DNA from: Flavobacterium sp. 270
GTDB taxonomy: Bacteria > Bacteroidota > Bacteroidia > Flavobacteriales > Flavobacteriaceae
Assembly (NCBI RefSeq): GCF_004368785.1
Contig: NZ_SODM01000002.1
Span: forward strand, 124,001 to 188,000
Direction: 5' to 3'
DNA: 64,000 nucleotides
Positions 53,921 to 62,600 of the stretch are shown here, one piece after another (positions within the stretch are counted from its first letter, which is position 1; the number at the start of each line of letters is the position of its first letter). The position numbers and the translations under genes were made by a program. A model generated the notes under the pieces. That model searched no databases and was not told the origin of the DNA. It was given only the letters and a program-made list of their open reading frames with translations.

Positions 53921-53947
53921 TGATTTGCAAAAATACACATTTAAAGT

Positions 53948-53962
53948 CTACAAAATCTATAG
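53948..53962 (-). promoter_or_regulatory. Second CTA-N9-TAG operator-like dyad
   Basis: CTA-TAGATTTTG-TAG on the minus strand, about 20 nt downstream of the expected start of the divergent tauE transcript. Matches the dyad at 53736-53750 in CCTAT.G..TT.GTAGA.T. Confidence 0.6.
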
Positions 53963-54009
53963 GATTATTATAAAATTGTATTTACTTTTACCGCAAAATT
54001 TTTTTATTT

Positions 54010-54792
54010 ATGGATTTTCAGATCGGTCTTGTCATTGCAGGTTTAGTAGTTGGTTTTATTGTTGGATTAACCGGAGTTGGAGGCGGTTCTTTAATGACGC
54101 CGATTTTATTGTACTTTAATATCCCTCCTACAACTGCCGTTGGAACCGATTTACTTTATGCCGCTTTTACTAAAGCCGGCGGTATATTTGTCCACAATAA
54201 AAAAGGTAATATCAATTGGAAAATTACAGGCTGGCTTACTTTAGGAAGTGTTCCTGCGGCTTTGGTCACTTTATGGATCTTACACAGTATTAAAACAGAT
54301 ATTGAAACCGTAAATCGCGTTATCAAACACAGTTTGGGCTGGGCATTATTATTTACCTCAGTTGCCATTATCTTTAAACAAAAAATATTAAAATTTTCCC
54401 AGAAACACGCCGGAGATAAATTTCACAGCGAAAGCACTACTCAAAATATGCTGACTATTGCAATTGGTGTTTTACTTGGCGCAACGGTAACTTTAACATC
54501 AATTGGAGCGGGAGCTTTGGGAACTGTTACTTTATTCTTCCTTTATCCATTATTACCAACTCCTAAATTGGTAGGAACTGAAATTGCGCATGCCGTACCG
54601 TTAACGTTAGTTGCAGGAATCGGTCACGCTTCTATGGGAAATTTAGATTTAGGATTATTAGGCCAATTACTAATGGGATCACTTCCAGGAATTTATATGG
54701 GAAGTATGTTAAGCGGAAAAGTTCCTGATCAGTTTCTTAGAAATGCAATTGCAGTGATGCTTTTTATTGCTGGATATAAACTGATTTTTTAA
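54010..54792 (+). CDS. TauE/SafE-family transporter, second copy
   Basis: 260 residues, about eight membrane helices. First half: AGLVVGFIVGLTGVGGGSLMTPILLYF and PPTTAVGTDLLYAAFTKAGG; second half: GATVTLTSIGAGALGTVTLFFLYP and PKLVGTEIAHAVPLTLVAGIGHASMG. Same family as the operon's first gene but distantly related in sequence and shorter. Divergently transcribed from it and sharing an operator-like dyad, so both probably respond to sulfur supply. Confidence 0.9.
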   Translation: MDFQIGLVIAGLVVGFIVGLTGVGGGSLMTPILLYFNIPPTTAVGTDLLYAAFTKAGGIFVHNKKGNINWKITGWLTLGSVPAALVTLWILHSIKTDIETVNRVIKHSLGWALLFTSVAIIFKQKILKFSQKHAGDKFHSESTTQNMLTIAIGVLLGATVTLTSIGAGALGTVTLFFLYPLLPTPKLVGTEIAHAVPLTLVAGIGHASMGNLDLGLLGQLLMGSLPGIYMGSMLSGKVPDQFLRNAIAVMLFIAGYKLIF

Positions 54793-54801
54793 ATAGTTTT
54801 T

Positions 54802-54879
54802 ACCATATAAGTTATATAAGTTCATTTAATTAAACTTTTAAACACAAAGTCTAAAATGAACTTATATAACTTATATGGT
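54802..54879. repeat. Perfect 26-nt inverted repeat
   Basis: ACCATATAAGTTATATAAGT... (54802-54827) and its exact complement (54854-54879) enclose a 26-nt loop. It lies between convergent tauE and rrf2 and may also terminate both. Confidence 0.9.
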
Positions 54880-54888
54880 TTAATTTAT

Positions 54889-55299
54889 CTAGAATGCTAT
54901 ATCTGCTAAGGAATTACTTTCTAATATTTTAAGTGTATTATCTCTTACTTCCGTCATTAAACGGCGTGCTGCGCAAGTCGTTTCATCATCGCAGTCGTCG
55001 CATTTTTCGTAGAAATTGTGACTTGCACAAGGTAATAGCGCAATCGGACCTTCAAGAATACGATAAACTTTGGCCATGCTGATATCTTTTGGATCTTTTA
55101 TCAGATAATAACCGCCGCCTTTTCCTTTTTTGGCTCCAAGAAAACCAGAGTTTCTTAGCAGCAATAAAATGCTTTCTAAAAATTTAATCGAAATATGTTC
55201 ACTTTTTGCAATTTCAGCAATTTGTACGGGTTCGTTATTTTCGCGTCTTGCCAGATAGGTTAAAGCTTTTATTCCGTATTTTGTTTTCTTTGAAAGCAC
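54889..55299 (-). CDS. Rrf2-family transcriptional regulator
   Basis: 136 residues. Winged helix at the N terminus (MLSKKTKYGIKALTYLARRENNEPVQIAEIAKSEHISIKFLE; LRNSGFLGAKKGKGGGYYL). The C-terminal third contains C-x8-C-x2-C-x5-C (PCASHNFYEKCDDCDDETTC), a pattern compatible with an Fe-S cluster or redox sensing as in IscR/NsrR relatives. CymR/CysR-type Rrf2 proteins control cysteine synthesis in other bacteria. Close to the sulfate block, it is the obvious candidate to bind the CTA-N9-TAG dyads; this is inference. Confidence 0.93.
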   Translation of the reverse strand: MLSKKTKYGIKALTYLARRENNEPVQIAEIAKSEHISIKFLESILLLLRNSGFLGAKKGKGGGYYLIKDPKDISMAKVYRILEGPIALLPCASHNFYEKCDDCDDETTCAARRLMTEVRDNTLKILESNSLADIAF

Positions 55300-55517
55300 G
55301 TAGGATGATTTTAGATTTCAGATTGTTGATTTTAGATTTCTCTTGTCAACAATCTAATTTATTAGAAAACAAAAGTATGCTTTTTACATGACTTATACTC
55401 TACTTAATCTATCTTATTTAAAAAACGAGTATTATTAAAACGAAAAAACGATTTTCAACAGTATAAAATAACGTCAAAAATCGCCTTTAGATTAATATAG
55501 AATTAATCACTATTTCA

Positions 55518-56015
55518 TCATTCCTGTCCTATCAAATTTATAGCGTTGAAAATTTCCATATCTTTTTCTAAATCTTTCTTTTCGACCACATACGTTTTAG
55601 AAAGAGAATCATGCCATATTCTCTCTGATTTTCCTAAAAAAGATAGTGCATCAAAAGGAATTAAACGACAAAGAGTTCTTATACAAATAATACCAAAACT
55701 CGGCTTTAATCCATTTTCATTTACTACAATACTGCCTGTAATAAATTTTCCAATTGTTCTACTGAAAAAACTTTCAAAAAACAAATAATAAAATACTGCA
55801 AAAGAAAAATAGGTTCCCCAGATTCCTAAGCTTACCAAGATATCCGACCATATATTATAAATATTTATTTGAAAAATATTTCCTGTAATAACTATAAGAA
55901 ATGAAACAACAAATATCAAAATAAGAATAAATACAAAATCAATAACACAATTAAAAAATCGATCACGATCAGAAGTTAATAATTTCTTTTCAATAATATA
56001 ATTGGCATTGTTCAT
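55518..56015 (-). CDS. RDD-family membrane protein
   Basis: 165 residues. RDD signature region around SDRDRFFNCVIDFVFILILIF, two further hydrophobic helices, then FSRTIGKFITGSIVVNENG and SFGIICIRTLCRLIPFDALS. Inner-membrane protein of unknown role; RDD proteins may be small transporters. 28 nt behind it on the same strand starts an unrelated small membrane protein region, so the two probably form one unit. Confidence 0.85.
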   Translation of the reverse strand: MNNANYIIEKKLLTSDRDRFFNCVIDFVFILILIFVVSFLIVITGNIFQINIYNIWSDILVSLGIWGTYFSFAVFYYLFFESFFSRTIGKFITGSIVVNENGLKPSFGIICIRTLCRLIPFDALSFLGKSERIWHDSLSKTYVVEKKDLEKDMEIFNAINLIGQE

Positions 56016-56043
56016 ATTTCATTTGTTTGAATGCATTTCATAA

Positions 56044-56457
56044 TTAAAACGGTTCATGTTCTTCTCGGTAAAAACCAAAAAGAACTGCAATTAAAGATCC
56101 AATTCCTGCTATAAAGCACAAAACTGCACCTGCTATAATTTTTAAAGATATTATTCCTGATTCTGTCCAAACATGATATGTAAAATAAGAACAGATAAAA
56201 CTAACCAAGAGGAAGAAAAAAGCCCAAAAATATCCTTTTCTATTTTGTCTTTTAAACTCTCCTCCACCTGCTAAATATAGATCATTTAGCAGCGCTGTGG
56301 CTTGTCCAAAAGTCATTCCTCTATAATCTGCAGTTAGACTTTGAACGATATATTCTCTTTTTGTGCCGTCGAGAACTTCTTGAATGGCGTATTCAATATT
56401 TACTTCACTTATTCCGTATTCTGTATATCTTTCAATTACATTATTAAATTTTTTCAT
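56044..56457 (-). CDS. Small membrane protein of unknown function
   Basis: 137 residues from ATG 56457 (MKKFNNVIERYTEYGISEVN); three residues more are possible from a TTG. Cytoplasmic helical N terminus of about 75 residues (YIVQSLTADYRGMTFGQATALLNDLYLAGGGEFKRQNRKGY), then two membrane helices (AFFFLLVSFICSYFTYHVW; IIAGAVLCFIAGIGSLIAVLFGFY). No family recognised. Upstream partner of the RDD gene. Confidence 0.78.
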   Translation of the reverse strand: MKKFNNVIERYTEYGISEVNIEYAIQEVLDGTKREYIVQSLTADYRGMTFGQATALLNDLYLAGGGEFKRQNRKGYFWAFFFLLVSFICSYFTYHVWTESGIISLKIIAGAVLCFIAGIGSLIAVLFGFYREEHEPF

Positions 56458-56501
56458 CTTGAGCAATTTAGGGCGATTTGGTTCAATTTTAATTACAATA
56501 A

Positions 56502-56535
56502 AAAAGAGGTAATTTAAACAAAAATTACCTCTTTT
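56502..56535 (-). terminator. Terminator after metZ
   Basis: AAAAGAGGTAATTT (56502-56515) and its exact complement (56522-56535), 14-bp stem with 6-nt loop, A/T runs outside. Confidence 0.88.
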
Positions 56536-56556
56536 AACATTTATGATAAATTAATT

Positions 56557-57729
56557 TTAATCCAGCGCTTGCTTTAAATCTGCAATTACGTCTGCTACGG
56601 TTTCTAAACCAACAGAAACACGAACCAAACCTTGCGTGATTCCAACAGCTAATTGATCTTCTTCAGATAATTTGCTGTGAGTTGTTGAAGCTGGGTGCGT
56701 TACAATCGTTTTTACATCTCCGATATTTGCAGAAAGAGAACATAATTTAATTTTGTCCAAAAATTTTCTTCCTGCTTCAAGACCGCCTTTAATTTCGATC
56801 GCAATAATATTACCGCCTAAAAGCATTTGCTTTTTGGCAATTTCATATTTTGGATGTGATTTCAGGAATGGATATTTCACACTGTTTACATTCGGATGGC
56901 TTTCTAAAAACTCCGCCACTTTTAAAGCATTTTCACAATGTCTGTCTACACGAACAGCCAAAGTTTCTAAACTTTTTGACAATACCCATGCGTTAAATGG
57001 CGACATTGCCGGTCCTGTATTTCTTGAAAATAAGTATATTTTACGAATTAATTCGGCATCACCAACGGCAACTCCTCCTAAAACGCGTCCTTGTCCGTCC
57101 ATTAATTTTGTAGCAGAATGAACTACGATATGTGCACCATATTTTATTGGCTGTTGAATGTATGGCGTTGCAAAACAGTTGTCGATAATTAAAATCAGAT
57201 TGTGTTTTTTTGCAATTTGACCAAGAAGCTCCAAATCAACTACATCTACACCAGGATTTGTTGGCGTTTCAGCATATAGAATTTTAGTATTTGGTTTAAT
57301 AAAACTTTCAATTGTTTCCGGTTTGTTGATATCGAAATAAGAAGTTTCAATTTTCCATTTTGGAAAATACGTCATGAACAACGCGTGAGTTGATCCAAAA
57401 ACGCTTCCTGCAGAAACAATATGATCTCCTGATTCTAATAATGCTGCAAACGTAGAATATATTGCTGCCATTCCAGTTGCAAAGGCATAACCTGCTTCTG
57501 CACCTTCCATCGCACAAACTTTATCTACAAATTCTGTTGTATTTGGATTGCTGAAACGAGAATAAATATTACGGACTTTTTCTTCCGTAAAAGAAGCTCT
57601 CATGTCTTCTGCATCTTCAAATACAAAACTTGATGATAAATACAAAGGTGTTGAATGTTCCTGAAATTGTGATTTTTCTAAATGTGTGCGTATTGCAAGG
57701 GTCTCAAAACCCAAATCTTCTATATTCAT
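56557..57729 (-). CDS. metZ: O-succinyl/acetylhomoserine sulfhydrylase (trans-sulfuration enzyme family)
   Basis: 390 residues. Cys/Met metabolism PLP enzyme: PLP-Lys in VHSATKLMDGQGRVLGG, YSRFSNPNTTEFVDKVCAMEGAEAGYAFATGMAAIYS, and YAETPTNPGVDVVDLELL. The overall length and the DGQGRVLGG context match MetZ-type sulfhydrylases that turn activated homoserine plus sulfide into homocysteine; cystathionine gamma-synthase or lyase cannot be fully excluded. It links the sulfate block (sulfide) to metX-thrA (activated homoserine) and metH. Confidence 0.88.
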   Translation of the reverse strand: MNIEDLGFETLAIRTHLEKSQFQEHSTPLYLSSSFVFEDAEDMRASFTEEKVRNIYSRFSNPNTTEFVDKVCAMEGAEAGYAFATGMAAIYSTFAALLESGDHIVSAGSVFGSTHALFMTYFPKWKIETSYFDINKPETIESFIKPNTKILYAETPTNPGVDVVDLELLGQIAKKHNLILIIDNCFATPYIQQPIKYGAHIVVHSATKLMDGQGRVLGGVAVGDAELIRKIYLFSRNTGPAMSPFNAWVLSKSLETLAVRVDRHCENALKVAEFLESHPNVNSVKYPFLKSHPKYEIAKKQMLLGGNIIAIEIKGGLEAGRKFLDKIKLCSLSANIGDVKTIVTHPASTTHSKLSEEDQLAVGITQGLVRVSVGLETVADVIADLKQALD

Positions 57730-57902
57730 TGTGTTGTTTTTTTGTTTTAAACACGAATTGCACTAATTAGCACAAATTCGATTTCTTTTGAAATTTCACA
57801 GAGATTCGCGAAGTAAAACACAAAGTTTTACAAAGGATTAAATGTGAATTTTCAGTAAGTCAAAAAAGAATTATCTAATTCTCAAATTGACTAATTATCT
57901 AA

Positions 57903-58331
57903 TTAACTTAATTCTTCGTTGTTTAAAACAACTTTGTATTTTATTGTTGCTGTTGGTTCAACCGTTTTGGCTACTGAACAGTATTTCTCGAAAGAAAGTT
58001 GTGCCGCTTTTTTTGCTTTTTCCGGATTGATTTCGCCTTCTAAATAGAAAACCACATCAATTTCTTTGAATGGTTTTGCTTCTTCAATTTGTACACGTGT
58101 TCCTTCAACCTCAGCATTAAAAGAAGTGATTTCCTGACGTTGTTTCTTTAGAATTGAAATCATATCGATAGCGCTACATCCCGCAACTCCCATTAATACT
58201 AATTCCATTGGACTTGCACCTAAATCGCTTCCGCCAAATTCTGCTCTGCTGTCAACGTCAACTATATGTCCGCGTTCATTTTTTACTTTAAAATGAAAAG
58301 CGTCGTTTACTCTGTTTAAGGTTACTTTCAT
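57903..58331 (-). CDS. OsmC-family peroxide/redox protein
   Basis: 142 residues from ATG 58331 (MKVTLNRVNDAFHFKVKNERG); a 25-residue in-frame extension lies in the REP-like repeat and is rejected. OsmC fold with SPMELVLMGVAGCSAIDMISILKKQRQ, where the Cys is the first catalytic thiol; the second is in FEKYCSVAKTV. These proteins reduce organic hydroperoxides. It stands among methionine genes, a frequent neighbour of metX/thrA in flavobacteria as far as I recall. Confidence 0.88.
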   Translation of the reverse strand: MKVTLNRVNDAFHFKVKNERGHIVDVDSRAEFGGSDLGASPMELVLMGVAGCSAIDMISILKKQRQEITSFNAEVEGTRVQIEEAKPFKEIDVVFYLEGEINPEKAKKAAQLSFEKYCSVAKTVEPTATIKYKVVLNNEELS

Positions 58332-58367
58332 TGTGTTGTTATTTTTTTTGTTTTGTTGTTTTTTTCC

Positions 58368-58454
58368 TGTCATTGCGAGGAACGAAGCAATCACACTAAC
58401 AATCACACAAAGCTTAATTTTGCAAATGTGATTGCTTCGTTCCTCGCAATGACA
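58368..58454. repeat. REP-like palindromic element, full copy
   Basis: Perfect 28-nt arms (58368-58395, 58427-58454) beginning TGTCATTGCGAGGAACGAAG with a 31-nt loop. Same family as 38064-38148 and 37233-37252. Confidence 0.9.
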
Positions 58455-58475
58455 AACTCAATCTAAAATCTAAAA

Positions 58476-60890
58476 TTACTCCTTATCCGACAATCTCAAA
58501 ATATCTCCAAAAACTCCTCTCGCTGTAACCGCAGAACCTGCACCGGCTCCCTGAATTACAATTGGACGGTCTCCATAAGATTCTGTATAAATTTCGAAGA
58601 AAGAATCTGACCCCTTTAATCCGCCCAAAGCGGTGTCTGAAGGAACAGAAACTAATTTTACTTCTAAAACTCCTTTGTCATTTTGAAGATCTCCAGACAA
58701 TTCTCCGATATATCTTAAAACGTGATTTGGTTTTTGATCTGCTTTTACTTTTTCGTAAATCGGATCGAATTCTTTTAATTTCGTCAAGAAATCAGAAACG
58801 TTTCCGTCGCGTAAATGTTCCGGAATTAGATTCTGAATTGAAATTTCTTCAAATTCATTTTGCAAATCTAATTCTCTTGCCAAAATCAATAATTTTCTTC
58901 CCACATCATTGCCACATAAATCTTCACGCGGGTCTGGCTCCGTATATCCGTTGTCAATTGCTTCTTGCAAAATCTCGCTGAATAGAGCATCTTTTGCAGA
59001 GAAATTATTGAATAAATAACTTAATGTTCCAGAGAAAACTCCTTTTATTTTCGTGATATTTTCACCCGAAAGGTGTAATAATTTGATCGTATCAATTAAT
59101 GGCAACCCTGCACCAACATTGGTTTCGTACAAATAATTCTTTTGGTTTTCTGCTAATGATTTTCTGATTTCTTTGTAGAAACCATAGCTTAATGTATTGG
59201 CTACTTTATTCGAAGAAATCAAATCGAAACTGCTTTCGATTAACGAAATATAGTTTTCTACAAAAGAAGCACTTGCCGTATTATCAATCGCAATTAAGTT
59301 TTCTAAATGGTGCTCATTCGCGTAGGCGATAACATCATTAATGGTATAAGCCTGCCCTTCTTTTTGAATTTCATTTTTCCAGTCTGAAGTTACGCCATAT
59401 TTATTTAAAAGCACTTTTTTAGAATTCGCGATAGCAAAAACATTCAGTTTAATTCCTTTACGTTTTTCGATTGCAGCAGAAGATTCTAAAATTTGATTGA
59501 TTAAAGTTCCACCTACTAATCCGTGGCCGAAAATCGCAATATTGATTTTTTTAGAAACTCCAAAAATCTCTCCGTGAATTACACTTAATGCTCTGTTTAG
59601 TTCTGATTTTTTCACCACCAAACTCACGTTTTTACCCGTAACGGTATTATTGAATAATATCGGAACTATTTTATTTTTGATTAAAGCGGTATATGGTTTA
59701 TGGAACGTACTCAAATCCTGACCAATAATCGAAATTACCGAAACATTATCTGTTACCGTGATTTGGTTTACATCTTTAGAATAAAAGTCATTTTCGAATT
59801 CTTTTTCTAACTCAACCATTGCTGTTGTTGCTTTTTCTGTTGCTACAACCAAGCCGATTCCTCTTTCTGAAGATCCCTGAGAAATAATACTTACCGAAAT
59901 ATTATTATCTCCCATTACTTTAAAAATACGAGCATCAACACCGGCTTTTCCTAGCAATCCGCGACCTTCTAGATTTACAAGAGAAACGTTTTCTAAAACA
60001 GAAAGTGTTTTAATTCCTTCTTTTGAAGAATCTGAAGTAATTAAAGTTCCGCGGTTTTCGTGGTTGAATGTATTTAAAATTCGTAACGGAATATTTTTCT
60101 CTAATAACGGAATTATCGTTTTTGCATGAAGAATTGTTGCTCCAAAATTGGCAAGCTCGTTTGCTTCGTTAAAAGATAAAAATTCAATTTTTTTAGCATC
60201 GGCAACTAAATCCGGATTTGCTGTGTAGATTCCGTCAACGTGTGTAAAGTTTTGAAGTTCTTCTGCATTCAAATAATTTGCTATTAAAGATGCTGTATAA
60301 TTACTTCCGTTTCTTCCTAAAGTTGTGGTGTCGTTGTTGTTGTTTGAACCAATAAAACCTGTTACAATGTTTACGGTTTTTCCGTTATGTTCTTTAAAAT
60401 AATTGACTACGTTTTTCTTAGAAAGCTGTTCTAATGGTTGTGCATCACCAAATTTAGAATCTGTTTTCAGCAAAGATCTTGTGTCAACAAAATTGGCCGG
60501 AATTCCTTTTTCGATCAAAATTGCAGTCAGCAATCTAGCCGAAAGCAATTCTCCTTTAGATAAAATCTGATCTTTAATTTTGTTGCTGTAATCGCCAATA
60601 AGACTTACGCCTTCAAAAAGTTTATCTAAAACATTAAATTCTTCTGATAAATCAACTTGTGGATAATCTGAAATCTGGTATTTTTTAAAATTCTCTAATA
60701 ATTCTTTGTAACTGCCGTTTTTTGCAGCAATGCTTAAAATAAATTCAAGTTCGTCTGTAGCGTTTCCGCGCGCAGAAACTACAACAGCAATTTGTTCACC
60801 CTGATTTACTTTATCTGTAATAATAGAGACAACCTTGTTAAGTCCTTCTCCGTTTGATAATGATTTACCTCCAAATTTTAATACTTTCAT
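58476..60890 (-). CDS. thrA: Bifunctional aspartokinase I / homoserine dehydrogenase I
   Basis: 804 residues. Aspartokinase at the N terminus (MKVLKFGGKSLSNGEGL; NIVTGFIGSNNNNDTTTLGRNGSNYTASLIANYLNAEELQNFTHVDGIY), two ACT regulatory repeats (about 305-445; KAGVDARIFKVMGDNNISVSII), then homoserine dehydrogenase (about 460-804; NIAIFGHGLVGGTLINQIL, LISSNKVANT, GAGLPLIDTIKLL, EPDPREDLCGNDVGRKLLIL). Makes aspartyl phosphate and homoserine. One base after the metX stop, so the two are translationally coupled and share the SAM riboswitch. Confidence 0.96.
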   Translation of the reverse strand: MKVLKFGGKSLSNGEGLNKVVSIITDKVNQGEQIAVVVSARGNATDELEFILSIAAKNGSYKELLENFKKYQISDYPQVDLSEEFNVLDKLFEGVSLIGDYSNKIKDQILSKGELLSARLLTAILIEKGIPANFVDTRSLLKTDSKFGDAQPLEQLSKKNVVNYFKEHNGKTVNIVTGFIGSNNNNDTTTLGRNGSNYTASLIANYLNAEELQNFTHVDGIYTANPDLVADAKKIEFLSFNEANELANFGATILHAKTIIPLLEKNIPLRILNTFNHENRGTLITSDSSKEGIKTLSVLENVSLVNLEGRGLLGKAGVDARIFKVMGDNNISVSIISQGSSERGIGLVVATEKATTAMVELEKEFENDFYSKDVNQITVTDNVSVISIIGQDLSTFHKPYTALIKNKIVPILFNNTVTGKNVSLVVKKSELNRALSVIHGEIFGVSKKINIAIFGHGLVGGTLINQILESSAAIEKRKGIKLNVFAIANSKKVLLNKYGVTSDWKNEIQKEGQAYTINDVIAYANEHHLENLIAIDNTASASFVENYISLIESSFDLISSNKVANTLSYGFYKEIRKSLAENQKNYLYETNVGAGLPLIDTIKLLHLSGENITKIKGVFSGTLSYLFNNFSAKDALFSEILQEAIDNGYTEPDPREDLCGNDVGRKLLILARELDLQNEFEEISIQNLIPEHLRDGNVSDFLTKLKEFDPIYEKVKADQKPNHVLRYIGELSGDLQNDKGVLEVKLVSVPSDTALGGLKGSDSFFEIYTESYGDRPIVIQGAGAGSAVTARGVFGDILRLSDKE

Positions 60891-60891
60891 T

Positions 60892-61875
60892 TTATTTCTT
60901 TATTGTTTCTGCCTTAAAAACGTCGGCAAGTAAATGATCTAATTGTTTGTACTCGATTAAAAAAGCGTCATGTCCGTGTACGGAATCTATTTCGCTATAA
61001 AAAACATTGTCTTTAAATCGCTTCAATTCTTCATACGTTTCTTTGTTTTCTCTGGCCGTAAAAAACAAATCAGAATTAATTCCGATAATATGTATTGAAG
61101 CTTTGGTTTTAGATAATAAAGTTTTAAAGTCTTCGCTGTTTCTTGTAATGTCTATTGTCTTAAGCAATTGATTCATTAGTTTATAAGAAGACAGCTGGTA
61201 TCTTTTTTGCAATTTTTCTCCGTGATGTGCCAGCCAGCTTTCGATATTAAATACAGAAAGTTTCTCGTGGGTTGTACGTTGAAATTTTTCTTTGAATGAT
61301 TCTGGAGATCTGTAACACAGCATTGCGTGAATTCTGGCATCTTCTATTGGTCTTGAAGAATTGTTTAGAATCTGTTCTTGCAAATAGCAATTGGCAATCA
61401 TCCAGTCGGTCGATTTCCAATCGGTCGCAATCGGAATTAAGTGTTCTGTGATGTTGGGTTCAAGTGCGAGCATTTCCCAGGCAATTCCGCCGCCGACAGA
61501 GCCTCCAATTATAGCAAAAAGCTGTTCGATTTTAAAGGTTTCAATTCCTTTTAGAAAGATTTTAGCAATATCTCTTGTTGTAAAATCAAGATAATTTTCA
61601 ATAACAAAAGAATCGTTTCCGTTTCCGGGAACATTAAATGCTAAAACGGTATATATGTTGGTGTCTATTGTTTTTCCTTCGCCAATTAAATCATTCCACC
61701 AGCCTTTTTCGCCTGTAACCTCAGCATTTCCTGTTAAGGCATGATTTACTAATACAATTGGCGCTGTATGTAATGGCAGACCAGAAAGTGTAAAACTTAA
61801 TGGTAATGTAGAATATGATGCACCACTTTCTGTGATGAAATCTTTTATTATGATGGGATTGGTTCTATTTTCCAA
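60892..61875 (-). CDS. metX: Homoserine O-acetyltransferase (alpha/beta hydrolase)
   Basis: 327 residues. Alpha/beta-hydrolase with oxyanion LVNHALTGNAEV, nucleophile Ser in AIIGGSVGGGIAWEML and catalytic His in DSVHGHDAFLIEY. GFY-free, shorter than the usual 370 residues because the lid insert is reduced. Activates homoserine for MetZ. First gene after a SAM-I riboswitch, so repressed when SAM is plentiful. Confidence 0.92.
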   Translation of the reverse strand: MENRTNPIIIKDFITESGASYSTLPLSFTLSGLPLHTAPIVLVNHALTGNAEVTGEKGWWNDLIGEGKTIDTNIYTVLAFNVPGNGNDSFVIENYLDFTTRDIAKIFLKGIETFKIEQLFAIIGGSVGGGIAWEMLALEPNITEHLIPIATDWKSTDWMIANCYLQEQILNNSSRPIEDARIHAMLCYRSPESFKEKFQRTTHEKLSVFNIESWLAHHGEKLQKRYQLSSYKLMNQLLKTIDITRNSEDFKTLLSKTKASIHIIGINSDLFFTARENKETYEELKRFKDNVFYSEIDSVHGHDAFLIEYKQLDHLLADVFKAETIKK

Positions 61876-61953
61876 TTTTCAAATCTTTTATTTTTGATTT
61901 GTATCTGGAAATATTAAAAAGAAAGCCTAGAGTTGAGCTAGAGAATTTCTTGT

Positions 61954-62060
61954 TGTTATCTTTCCACGTTTGGGCGTGGTAGAATGCAGCACCTTCTTCG
62001 AATTAACGAAGGGTTGCTAAGGATTCATCGGGTCTAATCCCTCGTCCTTTCTTTATAACA
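61954..62060 (-). promoter_or_regulatory. SAM-I (S-box) riboswitch upstream of metX-thrA
   Basis: Minus strand from 62060: TGTTAT (P1 left), AAAGGACGAGGGATTAGACC, CGATGAATCCTTAGCAACCC, AAGGTGCTGCATTC, an 8-nt P4-type stem CCACG/CGTGG, and ATAACA (P1 right, 61954-61959). Core very close to that at 43966-44077. Position 79 nt before metX. Confidence 0.93.
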
Positions 62061-62088
62061 TTTCAATACGTTTTTGAACTTAAAGGTG

Positions 62089-62120
62089 CAAATTAACTAC
62101 TATTTTCTTAAACAAACAAA
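62089..62120 (-). promoter_or_regulatory. Promoter of the metX riboswitch transcript
   Basis: Minus strand TTTG (62117-62120), 20 nt, TTAATTTG (62089-62096) followed by CACC, the same layout as at 44101-44131. Confidence 0.7.
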
Positions 62121-62251
62121 TTTTATCGAAACTGATTCTTTATTTCTTTAAACATCTTACAAAACAGAAACTCTTGTACGCAAAAAATTACCGAACGTAA
62201 AGATCAGTAAAATTAAGCGGGATTTACCCTATTTGTACGACACTTTCGATT

Positions 62252-62452
62252 TTAGATAAAAAGTGTTTCATTCTCTTTTGAATACATCAAAAACAATAAA
62301 GAATTTGGTACTTTTTTCTCCGCTGTATCTGTTTCGGTTATGCCAAATCTTGGATGTGCCAATTCATTTGCTGGTGGCGGCGGGTTGTTTCTTTTTGTTC
62401 TTCTGTTTTTCAAATTAGAAATTTTTTCTGCTAAGTAGTTTAATGTGCTCAT
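62252..62452 (-). CDS. 66-residue protein of unknown function
   Basis: MSTLNYLAEKISNLKNRRTK, then four prolines in a row (NNPPPPANELAHPRFGITET) and a C-terminal hydrophobic-charged part (NSLLFLMYSKENETLFI). No signal or membrane segment. It lies 150 nt downstream of a mini-ORF and a terminator hairpin and upstream of the metX promoter. No family recognised; could be a small regulator or peptide. Codon use is ordinary for the window. Confidence 0.55.
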   Translation of the reverse strand: MSTLNYLAEKISNLKNRRTKRNNPPPPANELAHPRFGITETDTAEKKVPNSLLFLMYSKENETLFI

Positions 62453-62536
62453 GATATTTTAAGTTTAAGTTAGTTCTCGTTTTATAATGATTATTATTTG
62501 TTTATGTTTTTGTTACCTCAACCAAAAGGAATAAAA

Positions 62537-62569
62537 AAACCCTTTTGGATCACAATACCAAAAGGGTTT
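62537..62569 (-). terminator. Terminator/attenuator between mini-ORF and the 66-residue gene
   Basis: AAACCCTTTTGG (62537-62548) and CCAAAAGGGTTT (62558-62569), perfect 12 bp with 9-nt loop and a T run on the minus strand. It sits 32 nt after the mini-ORF stop and 85 nt before the next ATG. Confidence 0.85.
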
Positions 62570-62600
62570 AAGTTTTTTACAACTCTATATACTTTTAGTA

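Noticed and set aside
58332..58406. 25-residue N-terminal extension of the OsmC protein
   Set aside because: It is encoded by the arm of a REP-like palindrome; MKVTLNRVND is the natural start.
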